Positions 47,101 to 59,654 of a DNA stretch of 64,000 nt are shown here, piece by piece. Source of the stretch: Pegea sp. RAD2-039. Taxonomy: Eukaryota; Chordata; Thaliacea; Salpida; Salpidae. The notes beneath the pieces are model-generated. The model was given only the letters and a program-made list of their open reading frames with translations. It was not told the origin of the DNA and made no database searches. Position 1 is the first letter of the stretch. The number at the start of each line of letters is the position of its first letter. The stretch spans positions 401,786 through 465,785 of the forward strand of contig JAQGEQ010000335.1 of assembly GCA_034620365.1 (NCBI GenBank). The letters are read 5' to 3'. The position numbers were made by a program, and so were the translations under genes.

Positions 47101-49625
47101 CTTCTGGTTTTAACTGGTGTTTCTGGTTTTAACTGGTGCTTCTGGTTTTAACTGGTGTTTCTGGTTTTAACTGGTGCTTCTGGTTTTAACTGGTGTTTCT
47201 GGTTGTAACTAGTGTTTCTGGTTGTAACTGGTGTTTCTGGTTGTAACTAGTGTAGCTGGTTGTAACTAGTGTAGCTGGTTGTAACTGGTGTTTCTGTTTT
47301 TTTAGGAATTTCGTGTAATGGCATACCAAGCTGAACTTAAAGGCGATTTATTGAATGCAATCAATGAATTTTTAGATGATTCAGTTGTATTGGCTCCGTA
47401 CGCTCTAGAAAATATTGATTTACTCAAACATTTAATTGAAAATCAAAAGGATTCTCCAAAAAGAGAAAAAAATTTAAAATCATCAGATGGTTATTGCAAA
47501 AATATCTTTATTGTCATAAATAATTATTTTTAAAATTTTAGGCGAAGAAATACAAGAGAAGGAGGAGGGTTTAGTTAAACGAACTAGTAAGCCTTTTGGA
47601 GGTCTAATCAACGATGTTAAAAGAAGATATAAAAAATATAAAAGTGATATTGTAGATGCATTGAACTTACAATGCTTTGCTGCAATCATATTTATTTATT
47701 TTGCTGCTTTGTCGCCGGCAATCACATTTGGAGGACTTTTAAGTCAGTTTGTTGTTCTTTTATTTATCTTATAAATCAATTTAATTATTTTAAAAACAAA
47801 AAATTCAGGTGAAAAAACCAATAATTTGATTGGTGCTTCTGAAATGCTGCTTGGTTGTTCTATATCTGGTGTGTTGTTTGGTTTCTTTTCTGGTCAACCA
47901 GTTTTGATAGTGGGATCAACAGGTCCTTTGTTGGTGTTTGAAGAATCCATTTACGAGGTATCTTCATCTTTTATGTCTTTGAACTTTTTTTTGATAATTA
48001 TTTTCAGTTTTCTAAATCTTCTGGACTTGAATTTTTACCTTTACGAGCTTGGATTGGTTTTTGGATCGCTGTAATTGCTTTCGTGGTTGTGTTGCTTGAA
48101 GGCTCGTTTTTAGTTCGGTATATTCGTAAATTTACTGAAGAAATCTTCTCAACCCTGATTTCACTCATCTTCATCTTTGAGACATTTAACAAACTCAACA
48201 AGACTTACCAACAACATCCTCTCTTACCAACTTACCCTGGATATAACTTCAATCAAACTTTCAACTCTACAACCAACACAACAGCTATTCAAATTGACAA
48301 CCAACCAAATACTGCTCTCTTAACAACTATTTTAATGTTTGGAACTTTTATGATCGCGATGACGCTTCGAAATTTCAAGTTAGTTTCTTTGAAGTAGTTG
48401 AAACTCACCACCAACTGAAACTGAACAGAGACAGCCGGTTTTTCACTAGCCAAGTTCGAAGAAAAGTCGGTGACTTCAGTGTACCTATTTCAATTTTTAT
48501 TATGGTTTTTGTCGATTATATGATTAAAGAAACTTATACACAGGTTTCTGCTGCTACTTTTTCTTTTAAATCTGTTTTTGATTACTTTTTTTGGCAGAAA
48601 TTAAACGTTCCCGAAGGTATTTCACCAACGAGTCCTGATGAACGAGGCTGGTTTATTAACCCAATGGGCCAACATAAAAAAACGCCAATTTCTCTCATCT
48701 TCTTGTCAGCTCTTCCCGCCTTATTGGTGTTTGTGTTGATATTTATGGAATCGCAAATTACTGAGTAAGTTGAAATTGATTTGATAACTCATTAAAATAT
48801 TGAGATTTATTTTTAGAATGATAGTGAGCAAAAAAGAACGAAACTTAAAGAAAGGAACAGGTTTTCATCTAAATATTCTTCTCATCGGTGTCTTGAACGC
48901 TATCATGTCCTTATTTGGAATGCCTTGGATATGTGCTGCTACTTTACGATCAATCACACATACTAACAGGTCAGTCTTCATCTAAATCCGCATCAAATCA
49001 TCTAGTTAATCTTTCTGCAGTCTCACAATCATGCACAAGAACGTAGCTCCTGGTGAAACTGCAAAGATAGCTGGTATTCACGAGCAGCGAGTAACAACTA
49101 TCATCATCAACTCGCTTTTAGGTAAAGAAACATCTAATTGATCTCATTTTTTAATAATCTTCATCTCAGGACTTTCGATCCTGATGCAGCCTCTTTTAAA
49201 AGAGATCCCGCTAGCGGTTCTTTTTGGGATCTTTCTTTACATGGGAGTCACTTCCTTATATGGAGTGGATTTAGTTGAGAGATTCTATATGTTGTTCACA
49301 CCTTCCAAAAATTATCCTGACTACTCATTTGTACATGTGGTAAGTATCATCTAATGTTTGATGATCAAGTCAACAGCAAATTAATTTTCTAGGTAAAGCC
49401 GTGGCGTATACACATATACACAGGTATTCAACTGATTTGCTTGGCAGTTTTATGGACTGTCAAATCAACGGCTGTCAAGCTGGCTTTTCCTTTTGTATTG
49501 TTATTAACTGTACCATTGAGGCGCTTTCTTCTTCCTAAGATCTTTACTAACAGGGAGTTACAAGCGGTTAGTATTTGCTGATTTCTTTCATCCTAATAAT
49601 TCATCTTCTTTTCCAGCTTGATTGA
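44156..49625 (+). CDS. SLC4A: SLC4 family anion exchanger (AE-type, Cl-/HCO3-)
   Basis: Exons: 44156-44171, 44310-44366, 44427-44518, 44578-44680, 44738-44806, 44865-44964, 45029-45092, 45148-45236, 45294-45369, 45422-45469, 45574-45613, 45664-45779, 45831-45909, 45958-46070, 46119-46281, 46331-46466, 46549-46636, 46690-46798, 46850-47034, 47306-47489, 47542-47742, 47809-47957, 48008-48378, 48429-48543, 48598-48764, 48817-48969, 49021-49121, 49170-49339, 49393-49566, 49617-49625; 3537 nt, 1178 aa. A long charged N-terminal extension with a [13 protein letters not shown] cluster leads into the band 3 cytoplasmic domain ([48 protein letters not shown]). The membrane domain starts at [14 protein letters not shown]-type marks are [24 protein letters not shown] and IFMESQIT with Glu972, where electrogenic NBC members carry Asp, plus RSITHTNSLTIM. 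It ends ELQALD with almost no cytoplasmic tail. Confidence 0.95.
47049..47295 (+). repeat. 19-bp intronic minisatellite, 13 units
   Basis: Thirteen 19-bp units of consensus GGTTNNAACTRGTGNNNCT fill SLC4 intron 19 (47035-47305). Units 3-8 alternate GTGCTTCT and GTGTTTCT, which makes a 38-bp higher-order dimer repeated three times. The last units carry AACTAGTGTAGCT variants. The preceding intron has one unit-like GTGTTTCTGGTTGT at 46820-46833, a plausible seed. Confidence 0.95.
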
Positions 49626-51366
49626 TTTGTTGTGATTTATCCACAAGCTGTGTTATCACCTGAATCTTTCAATCTTACTCTGTTAGCCTTTTTCTTTTTT
49701 TAATTGAGACCCACTATTTTTTATTGCATATCTTTTACTGATGAAATTAAGTGTTGATATTGTAATTGTGTAAATTTTTTTCCATCGATATATTTCTGTT
49801 TGATGTTTTAGAATTAAATTATTTTAAATAAATCCAATTTATCAGTTTCTGGATCAAATAGATCAGTTTGGAAAATTTTTAGAAATGAGTAAAAAATTTG
49901 TAGCAATTATCAGTTTGAAGATGTTTCTATCCAAGAACTTCATTTCAAGTAAATTGAATTTAGTTGTATTGAATCATCGCCATAAAAACATCGTTTGCAT
50001 CAATTAGTTTAAAATGTCGATTGTGAGATTAACAAGATCATATACAAATCTACTGATAATGAATCACGTGAGAGATCATATTAAAAAATTAGTTTCTAGT
50101 TTGTAAAATTAATCTTCAATTTATAAATTCTAATCTTTATCATTTGCTGGTTGACACAACATAAGCTACAAATGATTTCAGCTTTGATAAAATTGACAGT
50201 TTAATAATTTGATATTTAGTTTAATAAAAAATGTTTATAAAAATAAGAAACAAGCTAGTTAAAAAATTTGATTCAACAACTGACATTTTGTTGTTCATTT
50301 CATGATAAAAATAAATTTATAAAAAGTTGAGAGATTTCTTCTCTTGATACTTAAAATAAATTGCCAGAAGCTAATTAATAGAAGTTAGATGCTTTGTCTG
50401 AGTTCCAAATTGAAAAATCAATTGCAGAAAATTTATTTAGAAGTTTAACATGCAACTTTATCTAATCCTTCAATTTAAGTTGTTATTGACGTCAGCAAAT
50501 GATTAGTTATCAGTAACTAGTACTAAGTTTATTTGCAAGTTGCCGAAATTAATTTTGTTAAAATCCACATCATTTCAATTATTAGTTACTACAAAATCTA
50601 GTTTTAAGAATATCGCAGAAAACTTTGAATTCAAAACAAGAAAAAATTTAAAAGATAGGGAAATAATTATGTGATTAAATAAAAGGTCATTTCTCGACTA
50701 AGTAAAAGTGAAAGTAAACCTGAAGTGACTCTGAATTTTGTTGTTTTGTAATATACACTATTCAAATACTTCCCAGACCCTAATCACCACTTCCAGAGTA
50801 AATACTTCGAATGATCGATAAATGGTATTAAATTTTGATTCAAAACCTTCATTATGTATTTTCAAGGTTATGTTGTATCTAATCAACCATCATTCACATC
50901 AAATGATAAATTTTGTTCGTTATCAAGTTGTTTCATGGTTAATCTTTCAGGCAATTATTTGTTCATCATTTTCAGCTTGATGTTTATACACATGATTCAA
51001 TATATGATGATTTTATTTTATCTGTATCATCAGTTGATGATGTTAAGAATAAATCTTTAAGATATTAAAGAAAGTAAACATATTTTAAGAATAAAAATAA
51101 AGTTTGATACTTGCTTCGTTTTCAAAAAAAAACTTATCGGTTTCCATCATTGCTACAAACTATAAAATATATTTCAGAAAAATAAAGGGCAATTATGAAA
51201 ATAATAGTTTTCAATCAGTATCTTTTAAGTTCTACTGACAATTTTATTCAGTTTGTCTAAATTGTGATATTTAATAATAAGATTGTCTTAAATATTGTTA
51301 TATCTTTTTATTACTTGCTTGAAAATTTAGACAACCAATTTACAGTCCATTTATATCGAACAACAA
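49626..51366. other. Intergenic, SLC4 3' side
   Basis: Begins with the SLC4 3' UTR (AATAAA-type hexamer near 49828). The rest is AT-rich with no convincing coding frame. TGACGTCA at 50487-50494 and TCACGTGA at 50064-50071 are the only notable motifs. The right end abuts a LINE 3' end. Confidence 0.5.
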
Positions 51367-52110
51367 ATTTATTTATTTATTACAATAGATGCGAAGGAGG
51401 CTACCTGAAAAGAGCACCTCTCGCTAATACACATTCTCACAAACAACATCTATTTAGTCAAAAATATAGAAAGTAAAAGATGTAACACATGGTATTTCGA
51501 TATCACTCAAAGCATATAACAGTGAACAATTACATGGAATGTTAATAATATAAGAAAGAGAAAAAAATCACAGTTTAGAAATGACAATGTTGGCAATATT
51601 ATAACGGTTCAGCTTCTGCTTGAACAACACGAGTGGCTTCGACATGGCAATGTCTGATGGCAGCTGGTTCTAAGTACTAATTGTGCGGTATGAGAAAAAA
51701 TTTGCTCTTACCAATGTACTAGGTGATATAAGCTTCTTAAGATGTAATGTGTGTGGTCTGAGCTGATATAACTTGAGGGAAGGATTAATGGAAAAGAAAT
51801 CATCAATTTGAATGTCAATTAAATTGTGGATGATTATAAAAATAAGAATTAAGTCGTATTTAATCCGTCGAATTTCCAAAGTACCTAAATTTAAGAAGCT
51901 AAGACGATGTTTATAACTATCATATTTAATATTAAGTTTCCTGCATACCAATCTCGTAAATGTGGCCTGAACAGATTTGATTTTTTTGATATCACTAGCT
52001 TGATATGGCATCCATGCACTGACATTGTATTCAAGAATTGGACGTACGTACAATTTGAAAAGATTGATAAAAAAGCATGGGTTCTTAGAATTAAAGGTCT
52101 TTATAATAAA
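51367..52110 (-). mobile_element. LINE 3' fragment (copy B)
   Basis: On the - strand it decodes to the end of a non-LTR retrotransposon ORF2: KNPCFFINLFKLYVRPILEY, SAWMPYQASDIKKIKSVQ, then L-E-I-R-R-I-K-Y-D-L and FFSYRTIST. A 3' UTR follows, ending at GCATCTATTGTAATAAATAA with three TAAA-like units. This C-terminal pattern (YVRPILEY and WxxY) is typical of Jockey/CR1-like elements without RNase H. It has a frame open for about 127 codons but is 5'-truncated and lacks the catalytic RT core. Confidence 0.88.
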
Positions 52111-53847
52111 TTTTATGCTTGAACCACACTAAAATATTTTAATGAAAATTTAATTGCTCCAAATGAAGTCAACACCAAACTGCGCACAAAATAATGTCAA
52201 GAATAAATTCAGCTCTATAATATAATTATGACATAATTTATAAGAACACTAGTTCTTGGATATTTGTGTAGATGGAACTGTCATCCACACTTTTTATTCA
52301 ATCAGCTGTGAGTAACACTTACAAGTGATAGGTTCAATACTTGTGCTAACATTCTTAAATTAATCAAAATAGTTAACGACTTTACTCTTGGTTAAGTATA
52401 ATTACAATTAAAAACATTTCAAAATACTTTGTACCACAAAATAACTGACAATCAATTTTTAGCTTATTTTATACTTACTACTGTTCACTGACTATATTTT
52501 ACTTTCTAAGTACTATAGTATCATCGCTCTTGAAATGAAATTATTATTCGCTTTATTAATTTTAGATTTTTAATTCTACCATTTTTTGATTTTGTAGAAG
52601 AGTTAAAAACTTTTTTAAGTAAAAATCTCAACAAATATTTTTTGATTATACACTTTGGTTTGCTGCACCTAATCCACTCCTATTCATCAAAAATTCACTT
52701 CTGAAAATTTTGTTGTTAAGAAAGTATATATAAATTGAAGATAGTTTGGTTATATAAGAGCTTCCTGTGTTGAGCGTTTTAGAAATTAAATTTATTTAAT
52801 GCCATTTTTTGCACAATTTCTTAATTTTTAGTTCTATTTAATAGTAAATAGATATAATTATAGGTAGCTCCAGTAACATGATCAACTTTTCGAAACTTTA
52901 GTTATTAAGCATAGAAGTTGCTTCAATTTTTGAAAGTATTTTCTTACACTTTTCTAAATAATAGAAATCAAAACTTTTGTTGTAAATCATATTTTCAAAG
53001 CATAACAATTTTTTAGTATTTTCTATAATGAGATAAAACTATAAAAAGATACTTGATATTCAAAGGCTTATGATTTAGATCGAAATAAGATTCTTGTATG
53101 TAAATATTTATGATAAATTTCTACATTGTTAAATATTATCATTATTAATGTAACTTCTATCTTTTCTAATATCGTTTTGTTTAAATAAGCTGATTTATTA
53201 TTTCAAATTTCAGATGCTTAGTTTTTAAACACTGGTTTTGTTTGATTTTTTTGCTTCTGTTCAAATTATGCTGTACAAGTTTAGTTCTTATCACTTAATT
53301 AAAAGAAATTTATTTTATAAAATTAAACCAGATAGTAAGATATATCGACTGTAATAGAAAGTGCTGTTATTTAAAAAAAAAATTTGATTAGAATAAATGG
53401 AGGAAATGCGTCAAATGAGTCAAACCTATGCGACTACTATTGGTAAATAGATTTGTTTAAAGAGTTTTGGAAATATTTGATCAAAATGAATTCTAGGAGT
53501 AAGAGATTTATTTTTCCGCTTTACTTTCTTCTATTTTTAGTTGTATATTTCACTATTCTATCAGAAATAAAATGATAAGCTTCAGCTGTCATTAGATTTT
53601 AATTTAATTGTTAAAAAATAGAGATTTTGATATGTTTGAAGTAAATGAACTTGATTTCTCTAAGCCAGTAGTTGTCTATTTCATGTAATTATAGGTCTTC
53701 TTGGTAAACTCGAAAAGTTGAGCTTCTTTATATAAATGAGTTATCGAGTCTGACGGAAAATTATTTAAATAAGGAATTTCTTTTGAATAATTTTATTTGA
53801 ATAACTTATCTTAGAAAAATCTTTATTTTCTTTATATTTATTTGTTC
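52111..53847. other. Intergenic between two LINE ends
   Basis: AT-rich sequence between copies B and C. The first 100-150 bp may be further diverged LINE sequence. No gene or other repeat recognised. Confidence 0.45.
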
Positions 53848-55112
53848 ATTTCAGTAAATGCGAAGGAGGGTGCCTGAAGAAAGCACCTCTCACTAAAATA
53901 AATTCTCACAAACAATATCTATTAAGTTAGAAATACAGAAAGCAAAAGATTTATTACATGGCATTTCGGTAGTCCTCAAAGCATATAACAGTGATCAATT
54001 AAATAGAATTTATATTATTAAATGTTAATAATATAAAAAAGGAAAAAAATCACAGTTTAGAAGTGAAAATGTTAGCAATGTTATAACGGTTCAACTTCTG
54101 CTTGAACAACGCGAGTGATTCTGACATGACAATGTCTGATGGCAGCTGGTTCCAAGTACTAATTGTGCGATATGAGAAACAATTTGCTCTGACCAGTTTA
54201 CTAGTTGATATAGGCTTATTAAGATGTAACGTGTGTCGTCTAAGCTGATATAACTTGAGGGAAGGACTAATAGAAAAGAAATCATCGAATTTAAGATCAA
54301 CCAAATTGTGGAGGATTAAAAAAATAAAAATTATGTCGAATTTAATCAGTCAAATTTCTAAAGTATCTAAATTGAAGAGACTGAGAGAATGTTTATAATT
54401 ATCATATTTAATATTAAGTTTCCTGCTTACTAATCTCGTAAATATTGCCTGAACAGAATTCATTTTCTGATATCACCAACTTGGTATGGCATCCATGCAC
54501 TGACATTGTATTCAAGAATTGGACGTACGCATACACAAACACTCTGACATCATCTACTGCTACTAGTCTTCTGATGAGGTCTTCAATGAAAATTAAAAAG
54601 AAAAGGGGACCCAGAACGGAACCCTGAGGAGCACCACTGATGACTTGACTAGAAGTAGATAAAGATCTTTCTACACGAGTTTGTTGGGTTCTACCTGATA
54701 AGTGATCTTAAATCCACTGTAAGATAAAGCTGTTGATTTCTAAATTTTTTAATACAATAATGAGCTTGTTGTGTGGTACAGAATCAAACGCTTTAGCAAA
54801 ATCGAGATATATGATATCACAAGGAGTATTACTTTCATAATGGGCTGTAAGCTCATTAAGAAAAGTGAGATGTTGATTCAGGGAAGATCTCCGTTTCACA
54901 AAGCCATTTGGACATCAGATATTAGATGGTGCTCCATCAAATGACTGGTCATATGATTGTGAATGATATGCTCTTGAGTTCTGCAGATAACTGAAGTCAG
55001 CGAAACTGGTCTGTAGTTAAGTGCAGTGTTTCTGGGACCCTTTTTATGAATATGAGTAATGATAGCTTTCTTCCAAGTTTGTGGAACTCATCCTCGTCTC
55101 AGAGTCATGTTA
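53848..55112 (-). mobile_element. LINE fragment with internal deletion (copy C)
   Basis: The 3' part (53848-54520) matches copies A and B and encodes the C-terminal end including STWNQLPSDIVMSES and LALFKQKLNRYNI. At about 54527-54533 the sequence jumps directly from the ORF2 end (YVRPILEY) into the RT core, decoding GAPQGSVLGPLFFLIFIEDL upstream. The stretch containing the catalytic Y/F-A-D-D box and thumb is deleted. Further upstream come IYLDFAKAFDSVPHNKL and a start-like region near 54900, continuing to about 55110. Frames are broken, so it cannot be active. Confidence 0.88.
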
Positions 55113-58100
55113 AAGAGTAGTGATGATTAGTATTATCGCTATCCAAGTTAAACGATCTTCCCATAAATGCTGAATTCAGGTTATTTCAATCAATTTTACT
55201 AAAATTAAAATCCCCAAAAATATCAGGACACACAACGAATATGAAAGACTGTTTGTAACAACAGTCAGCTCTTAATATTAACCTCTTTCTTACACTTCTT
55301 GTTCCATTCTTTTTAGTATTCTATGCAATCTGTTTTTGAGAAAACTTAAAAACAAATCGTACTACAATATTGTCTTACTTTTACTGCAATTTTACAACTG
55401 TTTTCAAATTGATTTTGCAAATTTAATAGGAGTTTATGTAGAATTTATAAAAGTTACTGCTTATAAGATATTCGAAGCTTTATATGAGTAAAAAACCAAA
55501 GTGATTGGCCTTTTCGACAACTTATGTTTACCTTTAACAGTTGGTTTATTGCTTTATGATCCAGCAACTGCTAAGGTAATCTATATTCTCATTAATCTAT
55601 AATATATATTGACTTTTAATTTTAAAGTTTTATTATTTTTCAAAATACTTATGATTAATTATTTTATTCTTTAAACCAGATCGTTTGAAACAAAGAAAAA
55701 TTAAACTACTTTGAAGTTAAAAAGGTGTTTTGAACATTTTTATCAAATGAAGCACTATCTTCTGTAACTTTCAATTAATAATTTGTAAACTAATCTTGAA
55801 ACAAAAAAGTAAATAAAATAAATAATGCACAAATAATTACAAAATTTAAATGATGTAATTATAAAAAGAATCAGCGGGCTACTATGTTATTTCTCTAAAT
55901 CTGCACAAACCTATTAATTAATAATAAATTTCTTTTAGTACATGATAAGCTATGCAAAAGTCTCTAAATGGCATGTATAGTATGTAAATATTTTGTTATG
56001 TTAACAAATCTATTGAAATCAACAAGTATATGTTTTGATATTAGCTTAATTTAGTTTAAATTAAAAACTAATTTAATATATTTTCACAGTAGATTTTGAA
56101 CTTTTTCTATTTTCATCGGTTATTTATAAAGGCTCTGCCGTTTTTAATTTTTTTTGTTCTGCTTTTCTGTTTACGACTTTCTTTGGTGTTTAAGCTATTC
56201 TTTAGTATTTGTCACTTATTTAGTTTAATTATACTTGGTTGAGTGACTAGGATAGGTTGTTTAGATTCAGTTACATTGTAAGTTTTAGTTTGAATGAATA
56301 ACTTTAACAAACAAATAAGAACTTTTATTAGAATTATTTTTTTGTCATAACTGTTTGTTACTGTCACTATTGAAGCTTTTTTATTACTTCAATTGATATA
56401 CAAATTTTTATTATTATCTATTGTAAACATGTAATGCATGTTGATATTGATTAAAAAACGAAAAAAAAACACAAAGAATTTTTTGTTATGATTCCTTAAG
56501 TTTGGTCTTAACATAAAAAGTTACATCAGTATCCACATCAAATGATTTGAAAGACAAAATAATTTGAATCAAAGGTTTTTTGAAGCAAACTCCAAATCAT
56601 ATATCTGTAGACATTTGTGTTTCAAACACAACAAATTGAAACTTGAAAACATGTTGACATTTGATTAATAAAAACTGTTTTCTTTTATTGATGTCAATTT
56701 CTTGAAATTAATTTTTTAGTTGTTTTTTAGAAGTAGTTGCTATAACCATTTTACCTTTAACAATAGAAAGATTTTTTTTAAACCTTATTTCTGATAAATT
56801 TTCATTATTTTTGGTTAAGTTATAAACTTTCTTATACACTATGTTTTATATTAAGTTTTGAGACAATTTGATACTATTAAGGTTTTACAAGAAGTTTTTT
56901 AAGGGAAATCTATTACCTCTTAGATATATGATTTAAGGTTATAACAATAGAGTTATAACATTGTCACCTTTATTTTCTCCACTTATTTTGCATTTAGGAT
57001 ATATAATTTATGTTTACTTATGCCTCTCCTATGTTCTTATTTTTTTGTATATTAATTATGTCAAACTATGATAATTAAAACCCTTTTTTATCCTTCTGCT
57101 TACATTGTTGTTTTGGTCGGTATTATGTCGCAGCCATGTGTCGAATAAGATGAATAAATAATATATAATAAACATATTAAATATATGAATATATACTCTG
57201 CATATACATATAAAAATATATATATAAAATAATATACTCTGCAAAATTGTTCCAAAGAGTATTCCAAGAATTGTTCTTAAAAGATTTGAGTTTAAAAAAA
57301 AAGTGTCATTTTTTAGATTGTTTTTTTTTTCTGAAAAGACTTATAGGTTATAATATTTGCAGTTAGAAAAGTTTAGTTGACTTGATACAAAGCTGATACA
57401 AAGATCTTATAGGAAATAGAATTATCGCTATGAACCTCAAATTATTTTTTTTAGTTTTTAGCCAGGTTAAAGTAACTAATGTGAAATTGTTTTATAAAGT
57501 ATGACAAAGATTTGATGACACAAAATCTCTTGAATTGCTTTAAAAACAAGATAAATAAATTTTATTTTGTAATAGTTTGGTTTCTTTCGTATATATAATA
57601 TATATAAGAACTTTATTTTTTAATACAAAACTAGTTTAAATCATAATAATAAAGTAGCAAGAAAAACTAGATGTGAAAACGACTTGAAAAATAAAACTCA
57701 TGAAAATCTTGTACTTGATAGAAACTTTGTTTATACTTCTATATGATTTGTTTCTACTTTGTAGAAACTCAAGAAGTTTCTAGAAAATTGCTATTCGTTG
57801 TCTTTTTTAGATGTGATTAAAGATATGATTAATTATATTATTTTGTAAAGACTCTATAAAGAAATTTTAATCAATTTCAAATTAAATAGTTGTAAAAGAT
57901 AGATTAAAAGATTTTTAGATAAATTAGTTTATTAAACTCAAAGCAACCGCTAATTTTTTATTTTGAGAAAATTTTGGAAAAATATTGGAATTCACAAAAG
58001 CTGTTACCTTGTAAAAGCTTGTAATTGTTCAGGTTCTTAATTTTAATTTATGTAAATGAAGTTAGTGTCAATGAGGTTCTTGTTATTCCTTTTCTTCTTC

Positions 58101-59654
58101 CAAAATAGCTTTAAGGTTTAAAAAGGATTTTCACCTTGGTTGACATGTTTTAATGATAAGAAAAAATGTTTAGTAAATATCATCTCGTTGATATTACTTG
58201 GAATATCTTGTTCACTATATGATAACTAAAACATAATCGGCTCCATTTCTTTGATAATGTTTGTTTATGTAAATAAAAAATAACATGAAAAGTTGGTCAA
58301 AGTTATTGGCAGCTCTATAATGTCTAAAAGTTATTCATATAAAGTAGCATATATGAAACAAGAAATTCAATCTATCCAAATTTGTTTGAAGGATATCCTG
58401 CCAAATGATTGAAGCAACAATTTAATTTGAGATAAAAATTTTAGACTTGATAGGTAAAAAACTTTTATAAAGTTTTACCAACCAGCAATAGACACAAAAT
58501 TTCAGTACTTTACTAACTGACTGGAAAATTTTAGGTTTGTTTAAAAACAGTTTCAAACAGATAAAAAATATAATTTAAAACAAGTTAAAACAGTTTATTT
58601 TGAGTTCTTACAAAACTTATTTTTGAATTATTTGAGATTTTTATCTCTTGAGTAAAAATTGTACTCAATCAAAAGTTGAAGGGGTTTATTACAGCGTTAT
58701 TTTTATTAAAATCAGAGTTAGAAATTAATCTTTCATTTGTTTAAAACATCAGTTTTTCATAATCACCATTTGTTTACAACTTGTTTGTTTGGTATAATTT
58801 TCTGACATTTTCTAACACGAGTATAAATTATTACTTAATTTTAGTTTGATAAGAATGCGTGCACCTTAAAGAAATTATCAACTTTCTGTAGATTTACATT
58901 GTACTTATAAGTGTTTATAATCAAAGTATAAGCAGATTTTTTAAAGAAATTAAAACAAAGTTGTATATCTCAAGAAATTTACCTCAATCAATCTCAGCGA
59001 AACAACAAATTCTAAAAAGCTTGATTACTTCAAAAATGTTTTTCTTGACGTGTTTAATTCCAGTGATTTCCTGATCTTTTTTCTTTCTTCTCAGTATTTT
59101 TTATTTTCCCTCAAAAAGTTTCCTTTTAAATTTAAAATGAAAAAAAGTTTTGTTCAAAACCATAGTATTCTCTAAATATCTGAGCTTTTTTTTCTGTATA
59201 AATGTTGCCGTCAATGCTTTTCTTCTAAGTTTTAGTTTAACTTTTTTCAGTCTTCAAATGACCAATTCTACAGCTCTAGCAGTAGACAAAATCCAAATAT
59301 ATACGAGTAAAGGGGTAATGTGAAAGTCTTAAGTATTTGAGACTGGTACAGAAAGATTAGAAACACTGTAGAGCCATATATACTTAGATGTTTAAATAGT
59401 GACTTTCTTGTAAAGAACAAATATAAAAATATGTTTTCGAGTCTTTGTTTTTGACAAATTCCTGTTAATGTCATGTATCTACTGAAGACAAAAAAGTGAT
59501 AAAATGTGTGTTGATAACAACTCATTAAAAACAGATTTTGTAGCGAAAATTCTTTTTAAGGTTACAGAAAGTAGATTAAAAACAAGCTTTACATTGAAAT
59601 TGTCCTCATCAGGAATTTTGTGTGCTAGAAGCAAGTTTACTTAGAAACTAAAAC
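55113..59654. other. Long AT-rich intergenic region
   Basis: No coding exon of convincing quality on either strand over about 4.5 kb. A TATATA-rich tract lies at about 57165-57240 and another near 57590. A 35-nt piece at 55537-55571 is bounded by AACAG and GTAATC like an exon but has no partner. The right end should carry the ABCB promoter and 5' UTR. Confidence 0.45.

Noticed and set aside
55537..55571. Exon-like 35-nt piece reading GLLLYDPATAK between AACAG and GTAATC
   Set aside because: No partner exon in any frame nearby. Too short to support alone.
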